Below, piece after piece: positions 7,400 to 14,897 of a DNA stretch of 16,518 nucleotides. The stretch lies in the NCBI GenBank assembly GCA_021129785.1, contig JAJOKQ010000009.1, positions 1-16,518 of the forward strand, written 5' to 3'. Position 1 is the first letter of the stretch, and every line of letters starts with the position of its first letter. Both the position numbers and the translations under genes were made by a program. Source of the stretch: Clostridiales bacterium (lineage in GTDB: Bacteria > Bacillota > Clostridia > Peptostreptococcales > NVVX01). Below the pieces are notes generated by a model. The model was not told the DNA's origin and ran no database searches. It was given only the letters and a program-made list of their open reading frames with translations.

Positions 7400-7930
7400 T
7401 TACGTTGTTTTAGCTTTTTTTATCTCCTTAATCCCTAGTTGTATATACATTATTAGTGCAACAACTGCTGAAGCAATAGCAAATAACATGACTGTCATAG
7501 CGTACTCTAATTCATATGCAACAAGTAAAATTGCCACGTAAAAAATTATAGTTGATATTTTTCCATATTTATTTGCAAGAATTATCACTTTGTCTTTTTT
7601 CTTATACAAAAAAAAACTCCCTATTATCATAAAAAGCTCCTTTATCACTACTACGATCAAAACCCATGGCGACAAAAATCTTTTCATAGTAAAACAGCCA
7701 ATTACTGCAACTTGCATAAGTTTATCTACAAGAGGATCCATTACTTGTCCAAATTTTGTAATCAAATTATATTTCCTTGCAATATATCCATCTGCAACAT
7801 CTGTAATTCCAGCAAAAATAAAGATAGACACAGAATAAGTAATCGCATTTTGCCCAGAAAAGAAAAATGCAATTATAAACAGCGGAACAAGCCCTATTCT
7901 CAACATAGTAATCATGTTAGGCACATTCAT
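7400..7930 (-). CDS. pgsA: CDP-diacylglycerol--glycerol-3-phosphate 3-phosphatidyltransferase
   Basis: This 176-residue integral membrane enzyme joins CDP-diacylglycerol and sn-glycerol-3-phosphate to make phosphatidylglycerolphosphate, the committed step of phosphatidylglycerol and cardiolipin synthesis. The full CDP-alcohol phosphatidyltransferase signature is present: D44-x2-D47-G48-x2-A51-R52-x8-G61-x3-D65-x3-D69, all metal and substrate ligands intact. The N-terminus (NVPNMITMLRI) is typical of PgsA, and about four to five hydrophobic segments are visible. Length is usual (~180). The ATG at 7930 follows GGGGGAG with five bases between. It has its own promoter and terminator, so it is a single-gene unit. 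It consumes glycerol-3-phosphate, the suspected cargo of the neighbouring importer. A related CDP-alcohol transferase is possible but less likely. Confidence 0.9.
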   Translation of the reverse strand: MNVPNMITMLRIGLVPLFIIAFFFSGQNAITYSVSIFIFAGITDVADGYIARKYNLITKFGQVMDPLVDKLMQVAVIGCFTMKRFLSPWVLIVVVIKELFMIIGSFFLYKKKDKVIILANKYGKISTIIFYVAILLVAYELEYAMTVMLFAIASAVVALIMYIQLGIKEIKKAKTT

Positions 7931-7960
7931 ATAATCTCCCCCAATGTGTTATATACAATC

Positions 7961-7989
7961 ATTATAACATTTTTTTCAAGGATTTTCAA
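7961..7989 (-). promoter_or_regulatory. Sigma-A-type promoter of pgsA
   Basis: On the minus strand TTGAAA (7989-7984) and a perfect TATAAT (7966-7961) are separated by 17 bases. Transcription would begin near 7954, about 24 bases before the pgsA ATG, leaving just room for the ribosome binding site. Confidence 0.75.
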
Positions 7990-8037
7990 AAATCATTAAC
8001 AGAGCTTTTTTTACATGATGCGGTGTGCCTCTTCCCA

Positions 8038-8721
8038 CTACCTTACTCTAAATTCACCAAACCATTTTTTAATTACGTCACTGATTATGTTTAGTTCCTC
8101 ATTTTTATATGGCGTTAATTTGTTCTTACCAACTATCACTGTTTCTGAATCTTTAAAGTTCTGCACGAAATATTTTTTGCTTCCTTTTATTTCTTTAGCT
8201 ATTGCAATAATGTCTTCTAAATAAAGTAGTTCTTTCCAAACGGTAGTCCTAAATTCATATTCTACTCCAGATTCTTTTATGACTTGAATACTCTGTTTTA
8301 TGCTATCAATATTCACTTTAGCTCCGGTAACAATGTCATATTTTTTAAACGGCGCTTTAATGTCCATGGCAATATAATCAACTAGATTATCATTTAAGAT
8401 ATTGTTAATAACAGTTGGTTTTGTGCCATTAGTATCAAGTTTTATGAAAAAACCGTTTCTTTTAATTCTACTCAATAAATCATATAAATCCTTATGCAGA
8501 GTAGGTTCTCCGCCTGTAATACATATTGCATCAATAAACTTCTTTCTTCTGTTTAAAAATTCAATTAATTCACCTTCCTCTATCTTCTCTCCTACACCTT
8601 CTACAATAGGTGAATTATGACAATACGGACAAAGAAAATTGCAGCCAGCCAAAAAAATGACTGTTGCAACTTTATCTGGGTAGTCAATTAGTGATGTTTT
8701 TTCAATTCCAATTATTTTCAT
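8038..8721 (-). CDS. nrdG: Anaerobic ribonucleoside-triphosphate reductase activating protein (radical SAM)
   Basis: This 227-residue radical-SAM enzyme uses S-adenosylmethionine and a [4Fe-4S] cluster to generate the glycyl radical on NrdD. The cluster motif is CNFLCPYC (C27, C31, C34, CX3CX2C), followed by ITGGEPT (GGEP at 70-73) for SAM binding. The opening (IGIEKTSLIDYPDKVATVIFLAGC) is characteristic of the longer NrdG2 type rather than the ~155-residue E. coli form. I chose the ATG at 8721: GAGG (8732-8729) is seven bases away, against four for a TTG one codon earlier. It follows nrdD by 27 bases in one operon, which supports the partner assignment over pyruvate formate-lyase activase. 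Confidence 0.92.
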   Translation of the reverse strand: MKIIGIEKTSLIDYPDKVATVIFLAGCNFLCPYCHNSPIVEGVGEKIEEGELIEFLNRRKKFIDAICITGGEPTLHKDLYDLLSRIKRNGFFIKLDTNGTKPTVINNILNDNLVDYIAMDIKAPFKKYDIVTGAKVNIDSIKQSIQVIKESGVEYEFRTTVWKELLYLEDIIAIAKEIKGSKKYFVQNFKDSETVIVGKNKLTPYKNEELNIISDVIKKWFGEFRVR

Positions 8722-8748
8722 CAAAAAACCTCATCTGCAATGCTTTTT

Positions 8749-10857
8749 CTACGCTTTTTTGCAATTTACTAAACTATCTTCTACAGAAAATTCTTCTCTG
8801 TCTTTATATTCTTCTTTTTTACCTAAATTCCACGCTGACACAGGTCGGTGGAAACCTACTACTCTAGTCCACACTTCTGTTTCACTTCCACATCTAGGAC
8901 ATTCAAATTGCTCTCCCTTTAAGTATCCATGTTCTGTGCATAGTGAAAAAGTAGGTGTTATTGTAATATAAGGCATTTGTGTATTTTGAAAAATTCTTTT
9001 TATTAAAGTTTTGCACGTTTCTACACTCTCAATTTCTTCTCCAATAAAACCATGTAAGACTGTCCCCCCTGTATACAGTCTTTGCAAATCTCCTTGAAGT
9101 TCGATAGCTTCAAAAATATCTTTCGTATGACCAACTGGAAGTTGCGTTGAATTTGTGTAATATGGTTCTTTTTCTCCCTGCACTACAATCTTTGGATACA
9201 ATCGCTTGTCTAATCTTGCAAATCTATATCCTGTTCCTTCAGCTGGTGATGCCTCTAGGTTCCATAAACTATCTGATTCTTTTTGAAAGATTGTTATTAC
9301 TCTATTCATGAATTCCATAATTTCTATTGCAAAATCTTTTCCTTCTTCAGTTGCTATGTCTTTTCCCAATAAGTTGATACATGCTTCGTTCATTCCATTT
9401 AAGCCAATTGTTGAAAAATGGTTTGTAAAATAAGCACCTGTTGCTTCTTTTACCTGTTGCAAATAGAATCTTGAATAAGGATATAGTCCATCGTTCATAT
9501 ATTTTTCTAATATAATTCTTTTTGCATCACATATTTCTTTTGCTTTTTCCATAAGTTCTTTAACTTTTTTCTTAAACTCTACCGTAGTCTTAGCTAGATA
9601 ACCTATCCTTGCCATGTTAAGAGTTACCACATTAATTGAGCCTGTTAGGGGATTTGCACCAAATAGACCTCCGCCTCTTTTTCTAAGTTTTGTATTATCC
9701 AACCTTAATCTACAGCACATAGATCTTATATCTTCTGGTGACATATCCGAATTTACAAAATTTGCAAAATAAGGCGTTCCAAATTTTCTAGTCAAGTCCA
9801 TTAATAAATTTACGACTTCAGATTCCCATGGAAAGTCATCAGTAATGTTTATAGTTGGAATAGGGAAACTAAAAGCTCTCCCTGCTCCGTCACCTTCCAT
9901 CATAACTTCAAAATATGCTTTATTGAACATGTCCATTTCTTTTTGGAATTCTCCATAAGTTTTGTCCATTAGTTTACCACCTAAAATTGCAGGTTGATTT
10001 TTAAGTAGTGGATGTGCAGTCATATCAAGCGTTATATTTGTAAAAGGAGTCTGAAAACCGACTCTTGTAGGTACGTTAAGATTAAACACAAATCTTTGTA
10101 TTGCTTTTTTTACACGATTATAGTCTAAGTTGTCATAATATATAAAAGGAGCTAAATATGTATCTATACTTGATACTGCTTGTGCTCCAGCTGCTTCGCC
10201 TTGTAGTGTGTATAATAGGTTTACAAGTTGTCCAAGAGCTGACTCAAAATGTTTTGGCGGCTTAGATTCTACTTTACCGCTTGCACCTTTAAATCCTTTT
10301 CTAAGGAAATCCTCTAAGTCCCATCCACAGCAATAAGGTGCCAATAATCCTAAATCGTGAATATGTAAGTCTCCTCTTATGTGAGCATCTCTTAGATGTT
10401 TATCATATATTTTATTTAACCAATATTTCTTAGTTATATTTTCTACTATATGATTATTTAGTCCTTGCAAAGAAAAACCCATATTTGAATTTTCGTTTAT
10501 TCGCCAGTCTTCATTATTTACATATTCATCAACCATAATTTCTGCATCCATAAATAAGTTCTTTACTTCTCTAATTTCTTCATGCTTTTTTCTATATAGA
10601 ATAAATGCTTTTGCAGTTTTAGCATGTCCATTTTCAATTAACACTTTTTCTACTACATCTTGAATCTCTTCTACTGTCGGAATAGATGCATTATGCGTCT
10701 CATTTATTACATTACTAACTTTATTTGACAAGTTTATTGCTTTCATTTCGTCTTCTCCGCCAACCGATTTAGCCGCCTCAAAGATTGCTTCTTTAATCTT
10801 CTTTTTTGTGAAATTCACTATTTCACCATTTCTTTTTTGCACTTTCAAAACTGCCAT
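8749..10857 (-). CDS. nrdD: Anaerobic (class III) ribonucleoside-triphosphate reductase
   Basis: This 702-residue enzyme reduces ribonucleoside triphosphates to deoxyribonucleotides without oxygen, using a glycyl radical. Residues ~1-95 form an ATP-cone allosteric domain (VLKVQKRNGEIVNFTKKKI). The long central barrel includes APYCCGWDLEDFL and NLNVPTRVGFQTPFTN. The C-terminus has a zinc site, C640-x2-H643 and C653-x2-C656, and the radical loop RVVGF with the radical Gly at 668, followed by WNLGKKEEYKDREEF. The zinc ligands are Cys-His-Cys-Cys rather than four Cys. Start choice: AGGAGGGG (10869-10862) lies just before the ATG at 10857; an in-frame ATG at 10878 would put that ribosome binding site inside the gene. 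It is cotranscribed with nrdG and probably controlled by NrdR. It implies anaerobic growth. Confidence 0.96.
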   Translation of the reverse strand: MAVLKVQKRNGEIVNFTKKKIKEAIFEAAKSVGGEDEMKAINLSNKVSNVINETHNASIPTVEEIQDVVEKVLIENGHAKTAKAFILYRKKHEEIREVKNLFMDAEIMVDEYVNNEDWRINENSNMGFSLQGLNNHIVENITKKYWLNKIYDKHLRDAHIRGDLHIHDLGLLAPYCCGWDLEDFLRKGFKGASGKVESKPPKHFESALGQLVNLLYTLQGEAAGAQAVSSIDTYLAPFIYYDNLDYNRVKKAIQRFVFNLNVPTRVGFQTPFTNITLDMTAHPLLKNQPAILGGKLMDKTYGEFQKEMDMFNKAYFEVMMEGDGAGRAFSFPIPTINITDDFPWESEVVNLLMDLTRKFGTPYFANFVNSDMSPEDIRSMCCRLRLDNTKLRKRGGGLFGANPLTGSINVVTLNMARIGYLAKTTVEFKKKVKELMEKAKEICDAKRIILEKYMNDGLYPYSRFYLQQVKEATGAYFTNHFSTIGLNGMNEACINLLGKDIATEEGKDFAIEIMEFMNRVITIFQKESDSLWNLEASPAEGTGYRFARLDKRLYPKIVVQGEKEPYYTNSTQLPVGHTKDIFEAIELQGDLQRLYTGGTVLHGFIGEEIESVETCKTLIKRIFQNTQMPYITITPTFSLCTEHGYLKGEQFECPRCGSETEVWTRVVGFHRPVSAWNLGKKEEYKDREEFSVEDSLVNCKKA

Positions 10858-10891
10858 ATTACCCCTCCTGTAGTGCATGAAAAAGTATCAT

Positions 10892-10928
10892 ACACAATAT
10901 ATAGTATATGATACACTATTTCGTACTA
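10892..10928 (-). promoter_or_regulatory. NrdR box plus degenerate second half-box in the nrdD promoter
   Basis: ACACAATATATAGTAT (10892-10907) differs from the NrdR consensus ACACWATATATWGTGT at one position. Twenty-one bases further, ACACTAT (10913-10919) matches one half of a second box. NrdR is the ATP/dATP-sensing repressor of ribonucleotide reductase genes and usually binds tandem boxes on the same face of the helix; 21 bases is two turns. Box 1 covers the predicted start of transcription, and the half-box overlaps the -10/spacer. A larger inverted repeat (GTATCATA 10885-10892, TATGATAC 10907-10914) includes the box. The nrdR gene is not in the window. Confidence 0.75.
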
Positions 10929-10936
10929 ATTTACAA
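10908..10936 (-). promoter_or_regulatory. Sigma-A-type promoter of nrdD-nrdG
   Basis: Minus-strand TTGTAA (10936-10931) and TATCAT (10913-10908) are 17 bases apart, four of six matches each. The predicted start is near 10902, inside the NrdR box, which fits repression by occlusion. The leader to the nrdD ATG would be ~45 bases. Confidence 0.6.
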
Positions 10937-10952
10937 TATGAAAAAACAAAAA

Positions 10953-11822
10953 TTAGATGAAATTTATTCTTCCTCTAAAATTTAATTTCGCCAAACTATT
11001 TAATAATATTTTTTCGCTATTTTCTTTTTTTTCTATAAATTTGCATGAATCTATCATTTCAACTATAACAGCGCTCTTTTCATCTGCGTTTTTTTTCTTC
11101 ATCACTCTATTCCCATTTATCAATCTATCAAGTTGCATTACTGTACCGTTATTACCATCAAATAACGAAACATCTTTATCTATAATCCTAGTTATATTAT
11201 CCTTTATAAAAATATAATGAGTACATCCTAGAACTATGGCATCATTGTCATTAAAACTAATCCCCTCAAATACTCTTTTTAAGTAATGCTCTATTTCTTG
11301 TTCGTGATTAACACCCACACTATCAATTTTTTCTATTAGCAAAGCCAAACCTGGGCATGGAAGTTTAATAATTTCTGCACTATCTCTAAATTTATTAACT
11401 AACTCACTAAATTTTTCTTCTTTAATAGTTACCGGAGTTGCCATTACAATAATTTTACCGTTCTTATTCGCTTCTACTGCAGGCTTTAGTGCCGGTTCCA
11501 TACCAACAATTGTCATTTCCCATTTGTTTCTTAGTTCATTTACAGCTACACTCGTTGCTGTATTGCAGGCAACTACTAAAGCTTTAATTCCACAGTCTAC
11601 GAGAAAGTTTGCTGCTGCCATAGATAATCTCTTTACTTCTTCCGTAGTTTTTTCTCCATAAGGTGCGTTTGCTGAATCAGCAAAGTATACAAAACTTTCA
11701 TTTGGCATTTCACTAATTAATTCAGCCAAAACACTAATGCCACCAATGCCTGAATCAAAAACCCCAATTGGGTAATCACGCACTTTCTTTACTTTTTCTA
11801 GTTTTGATTGCATTTTCTTCAT
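10953..11822 (-). CDS. murI: Glutamate racemase
   Basis: This 289-residue cytoplasmic enzyme interconverts L- and D-glutamate and supplies D-Glu for peptidoglycan. The two catalytic cysteines are present in VVACNTA (C86) and VLGCTHY (C200). The N-terminal IGVFDSGIGG (D23, S24) and YFADSANAPYG are standard, and the length is slightly above the usual ~265 because of a ~17-residue lysine-rich N-terminal extension. The start is uncertain: the first ATG (11822) has only a weak GAG upstream, and a second ATG at 11813 has no better site. It follows pgi by ~100 bases and precedes the nrdD promoter. Together with rodA it is one of two cell-wall genes here. Family assignment is secure. Confidence 0.93.
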   Translation of the reverse strand: MKKMQSKLEKVKKVRDYPIGVFDSGIGGISVLAELISEMPNESFVYFADSANAPYGEKTTEEVKRLSMAAANFLVDCGIKALVVACNTATSVAVNELRNKWEMTIVGMEPALKPAVEANKNGKIIVMATPVTIKEEKFSELVNKFRDSAEIIKLPCPGLALLIEKIDSVGVNHEQEIEHYLKRVFEGISFNDNDAIVLGCTHYIFIKDNITRIIDKDVSLFDGNNGTVMQLDRLINGNRVMKKKNADEKSAVIVEMIDSCKFIEKKENSEKILLNSLAKLNFRGRINFI

Positions 11823-11922
11823 CTCGATTCTTAAACATCATTCGTAGTGCTTTAAACTAATTCTACGGGCACCTATGGGATCCCCGTACAAGTTAGCATG
11901 TTAGACCGAACTTCCATCTGCT
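11823..11922 (-). other. GC-richer, foldable spacer between pgi and murI
   Basis: This 100-base gap is visibly richer in G+C than its surroundings. TACGGG and CCCGTA (around 11863-11889) can pair with a ~13-base loop, and CGTAG/CTACG form a neighbouring short stem. On the minus strand no T-run follows, so it is not a clear pgi terminator. A 14-codon ATG reading (from about 11915, MEVRSNMLTC...) is present but has no ribosome binding site. No riboswitch class was recognised. It could be a leader element of murI or inert spacer. Confidence 0.3.
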
Positions 11923-13239
11923 TTATTTGTATCCTGGTTTCTTTAAAAGTTTAAACATATTCTTTTTATACTCTTCCACTCCAGGTTGGTCAAATGGATT
12001 AATCCCTGACATATATCCTCCAATAGCACATGCTTTTTCAAAAAAGTAAACCATATATCCGAAATAATAGGGAGTTAACTCTGGAATACTTATTATCAAG
12101 TTAGGAACTCCTCCTTCAATATGTGCAATAAGTGTGCCCTCGAAAGCCTTGTCATTAACGTGTTTTAGCGACTTGCCGTCCAAGTAGTTTAGTCCGTCTA
12201 AATCTTTATCATTCTTTAATACCTTCATTGACTCATCCACTTTTTCAACATGAAGAACCGTTTCAAATATTATTCTCAGTCCTTGTTGAATGTATTGACC
12301 CATAGAATGAAGATCAGTCGAAAAATTAACAGTAGTTGGGAATATTCCCCCTAAGTTTTTTCCATCGCTCTCACCAAATAGTTGCTTCCACCATTCTCCA
12401 AAACATGCAAGTGATGGCTCATATGATGCAAGTAATTCAATAAATTTCCCTTTCCTGCTAAGTATATTTCTTGCTGCTGCATATTGATAGCAGCTGTTAC
12501 TTTCTAAATCACTTACTCCTAAATCGTCATAAGCTCTAGATGCCCCTTTTATTATTTCTCTGATATCAATTCCCGATATTGCAATCGGCAACAATCCTAC
12601 TGCTGTCAGTACAGAATATCTACCGCCTATATCATCTGGTATAACAAAAGTTTTGTACCCTTCTTCTGTTGCTAATTGCCTAAGTGCTCCTTTTTCCTTG
12701 TCGGTTGTAGCAATAATTCTTTTTTTAGCATCTTCTTTACCGTATTTTCTTTCAAGGCTGTCTTTTAATATTCTAAATGCAATTGCAGGTTCTGTAGTGG
12801 TTCCTGACTTAGATATTACATTTATTGATACATCTTTTTCTTCAATGATCTCCAATAAGTCTTTAAGATATTTACCACTAATATTTTGTCCAGCAAAATA
12901 TATTTCTGGAGTTTTGCGTTTAGTTTTCGGCAATAAATTGTAGAAATGATGGTTCAACATTTCAATTGCTGCTCGTGTTCCTAAATATGAACCTCCAATC
13001 CCTACAACAATCAACACATCAGAGTTCTTTTGTACTAATTTTGCTGTTTCTTGGATGTCTTGTAAAAAGTCTTCCTCATAATTCTTAGGCAAGTCTACCC
13101 ACCCTAGGAATTCACTTCCTGCTCCTTTTTTTTCATGTATTAATTCATGCGCGACTGCAACAATCGATTTTAAATTATTTAGTTCTTGTTTGTTAATAAA
13201 TTTAGTAGCTCTAGAATAATCGACTAATATTTTCTTCAC
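11923..13239 (-). CDS. pgi: Glucose-6-phosphate isomerase
   Basis: This 438-residue cytoplasmic enzyme interconverts glucose-6-phosphate and fructose-6-phosphate in glycolysis and gluconeogenesis. It shows GIGGSYLGTRAA (80-91), the phosphate-binding SKSGTTTEP (143-151) and the family signature DDIGGRYSVLTAVG (202-215). The catalytic residues are Glu 290 (GESDGK), His 311 (TDLHSMGQ) and Lys 425 near the end (GVEEYKK). The length matches the short bacterial form (~450). The start is GTG at 13239-13237, backed by GAGGTG six bases upstream; translation begins directly with KKILVDYSRA. It has a good promoter at 13269-13297. Nothing is missing or odd. Confidence 0.96.
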   Translation of the reverse strand: MKKILVDYSRATKFINKQELNNLKSIVAVAHELIHEKKGAGSEFLGWVDLPKNYEEDFLQDIQETAKLVQKNSDVLIVVGIGGSYLGTRAAIEMLNHHFYNLLPKTKRKTPEIYFAGQNISGKYLKDLLEIIEEKDVSINVISKSGTTTEPAIAFRILKDSLERKYGKEDAKKRIIATTDKEKGALRQLATEEGYKTFVIPDDIGGRYSVLTAVGLLPIAISGIDIREIIKGASRAYDDLGVSDLESNSCYQYAAARNILSRKGKFIELLASYEPSLACFGEWWKQLFGESDGKNLGGIFPTTVNFSTDLHSMGQYIQQGLRIIFETVLHVEKVDESMKVLKNDKDLDGLNYLDGKSLKHVNDKAFEGTLIAHIEGGVPNLIISIPELTPYYFGYMVYFFEKACAIGGYMSGINPFDQPGVEEYKKNMFKLLKKPGYK

Positions 13240-13268
13240 TTATTTCACCTCAATATTATCTTTAGACA

Positions 13269-13297
13269 AATATATCAAAAATCAACTATCTTTTCAA
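13269..13297 (-). promoter_or_regulatory. Sigma-A-type promoter of pgi
   Basis: Minus-strand TTGAAA (13297-13292), a 17-base spacer and TATATT (13274-13269). The start of transcription would be near 13262, ~23 bases before the GTG start and just upstream of the ribosome binding site. Confidence 0.65.
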
Positions 13298-13306
13298 TAC
13301 AATGTT

Positions 13307-13354
13307 AGCACTTTATATAAATCTCTTAAAAAAGCAAGGATTATTGAAAGTGCT
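13307..13354. repeat. 8-base inverted repeat upstream of the pgi promoter
   Basis: AGCACTTT (13307-13314) and AAAGTGCT (13347-13354) are perfect inverted repeats with 32 bases between. On the minus strand a weaker nested stem, AAAGC/GCTTT, is followed by a T-run (GCTTTTTT), so the span may include a poor terminator for the mgtE transcript. It may equally be an operator pair for pgi. Confidence 0.3.
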
Positions 13355-13380
13355 TTCTAAATTTTACCTTGGAGTTTTAC

Positions 13381-13521
13381 TTAAATTAACTTGCCACAAA
13401 TAGGAAAATATCTTGTTTCGTCGTCTAATTCTATATCACATGCTCTACAATACTTTGTTTTCTTTACTTCTATTATTTTTTTCTCTAATGACTCTATTCT
13501 TCCTTGGAGGTTTTCTTGTGC
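13381..13521 (-). pseudogene. Remnant of a small zinc-ribbon protein (no start codon)
   Basis: A 46-codon open stretch reads an acidic/basic coiled-coil-like segment (GRIESLEKKIIEVKK) and then a zinc-ribbon-like end, YCRACDIELDD...RYFPICGKLI, and stop. The expected pattern is CxxC...CPxCG, but the third cysteine position is Phe (TTT where TGT would be expected). No ATG, GTG or TTG occurs in frame; the stretch is closed upstream by TAG at 13524-13522. It lies in the same frame as mgtE, separated from it by TAG-AGG-TAG. Loss of both the start and a metal ligand suggests a decaying gene. A functional use with a non-standard start is possible but unsupported. Confidence 0.55.
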
Positions 13522-13527
13522 CTACCT

Positions 13528-14862
13528 CTATAAATTTAAGAACATATTTGCTAGGTTAAAGTAAACAATAAGTGCAATAGCGTCGACAATTGTAGTAATA
13601 AGTGGTCCTGCCATAATCGCTGGATCTAGTTTTAGTTTTTTTGCTATAACTGGCAACATACTCCCAACAAGTTTAGCAAATATTACTGTAATAGCCAGCG
13701 TAAGCGATACAACAATAGCAATATCCATCTCTACTCTTTCTATAATTAGAACTCTTAGAAAATTTAACAGTGCCAACATTGACCCTACTACAATACTCAC
13801 TCTGAATTCTTTCCAAAAAACTTTAGCATAATTGTTCAAACTAATTTTGCCTAATGCTATCCCTCTTATTATTAAAGTTGAAGATTGCGAACCTGCATTT
13901 CCTGCAGTATCCATTAGCATAGGGATAAATACAGCTAGTACAACTACTGATTGCAGAACCTCGTCGTATTTTCTAATAACAATTCCTGTAAACGTCGCAG
14001 ATACCATTAAAAACAATAGCCATACTATTCTTTTTCTTGCTAGAGAAAAAGTTCCGGTTTGCAAATACTCTTCTTCGTGCGGCTCCATAGCTGCCATTTT
14101 TTGAAAATCCTCGGTATTTTCTTGTTCAATTACATCTACAATATCATCAATTGTAATAATTCCAACCAACCTATTCTCATTATCAACTACTGGAAGCGAA
14201 ATTAAGTCGTATCTTTTAAAGAGAGATGCAACCTCTTCTTGATCGTTAAGTGTATTTGTAAATACAAAATCTTCATTCATAATATCTGAAATCAACAAAT
14301 CATCATCTGAAAGCACAAGTTTTCTAAGTGATACTAAGCCTTCTAGTTTACGCTTTCTATCAAGCACGTAGCAGGTATAGATTGTTTCCTTGTCTATCCC
14401 TATTTTCTTAATATGCCTCAGTGCTTCTTTCACAGTCATTTCTTTTTTTAAATCAACATACTCTATTGTCATCAAGCTTCCAGCTGAATCTTCACAGTAG
14501 CTTAGAAATTGATTGATAAGTTTTCTCTCTTCCTCAGATGATTCTGCCAGTATTTTTTTCACAATATTAGCTGGCATTTCTTCCAAAATATCAATCATAT
14601 CATCAAAAAATAAGTCATCTAATATTTCGCTTAGTTTGGTTTCTTGTATTGCTCCTACTATATCTATTCTCTGCTGAGCTGTCAGATTTGAAAAAACATC
14701 TGCAGCTTTATCTTTTGATAGAAGGCGAAATAGTATAATACTATTTCTTTTATCTAAATCGTCAAAAACATCTGCAATATCAACTGCTTTTTCTTTTTCA
14801 ATCTCTTTTTTTAACATCACATACTCTTTATTGTCTAAAAACTCTTTAATGTCTAAGTACAT
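13528..14862 (-). CDS. mgtE: Magnesium transporter MgtE
   Basis: This 444-residue Mg2+ channel/transporter has the full domain order. The cytoplasmic acidic N domain (~1-125, helical repeats with EEMPANIVKKIL) is followed by a pair of CBS domains (~130-250) that sense intracellular Mg2+. A linking helix then leads to five membrane segments (~278-444). The pore motifs PMLMDTAGNAGSQ (314-326) and DPAIMAGPLITTIVDA (~411-426) are intact. Start choice: ATG at 14862, preceded by GAGGTG with a short A-rich spacer; an earlier in-frame ATG at 14889 has no such site. It begins 35 bases after rodA ends, with no terminator between, so the two are probably cotranscribed. No Mg2+ leader riboswitch (M-box) is seen, since regulation is at the protein level through the CBS/N domains. 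Confidence 0.95.
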   Translation of the reverse strand: MYLDIKEFLDNKEYVMLKKEIEKEKAVDIADVFDDLDKRNSIILFRLLSKDKAADVFSNLTAQQRIDIVGAIQETKLSEILDDLFFDDMIDILEEMPANIVKKILAESSEEERKLINQFLSYCEDSAGSLMTIEYVDLKKEMTVKEALRHIKKIGIDKETIYTCYVLDRKRKLEGLVSLRKLVLSDDDLLISDIMNEDFVFTNTLNDQEEVASLFKRYDLISLPVVDNENRLVGIITIDDIVDVIEQENTEDFQKMAAMEPHEEEYLQTGTFSLARKRIVWLLFLMVSATFTGIVIRKYDEVLQSVVVLAVFIPMLMDTAGNAGSQSSTLIIRGIALGKISLNNYAKVFWKEFRVSIVVGSMLALLNFLRVLIIERVEMDIAIVVSLTLAITVIFAKLVGSMLPVIAKKLKLDPAIMAGPLITTIVDAIALIVYFNLANMFLNL

Positions 14863-14897
14863 TTTTTCACCTCGTTTTAACATGCCCAATAGTTTTT

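Noticed and set aside
7712..7999. Open reading frame on the plus strand opposite pgsA
   Set aside because: It is antisense to a well-supported gene, has no ribosome binding site and encodes no recognisable domain; similar long antisense frames elsewhere in the window were dropped for the same reason.
10858..10878. Upstream in-frame ATG of nrdD
   Set aside because: The AGGAGGGG ribosome binding site of the ATG at 10857 falls within this extension.
10885..10914. Palindrome before nrdD as the murI terminator
   Set aside because: It lies upstream of nrdD, on the far side of the nrdD-nrdG operon's start region and before murI ends in no direction that would serve murI; there is also no T-run.
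14863..14889. Upstream in-frame ATG of mgtE
   Set aside because: The GAGGTG site before 14862 falls inside the extension and no site precedes 14889.
14863..14897. M-box magnesium riboswitch before mgtE
   Set aside because: Only 35 bases separate rodA and mgtE, far too short for the ~160-nt M-box, and none of its motifs is visible.
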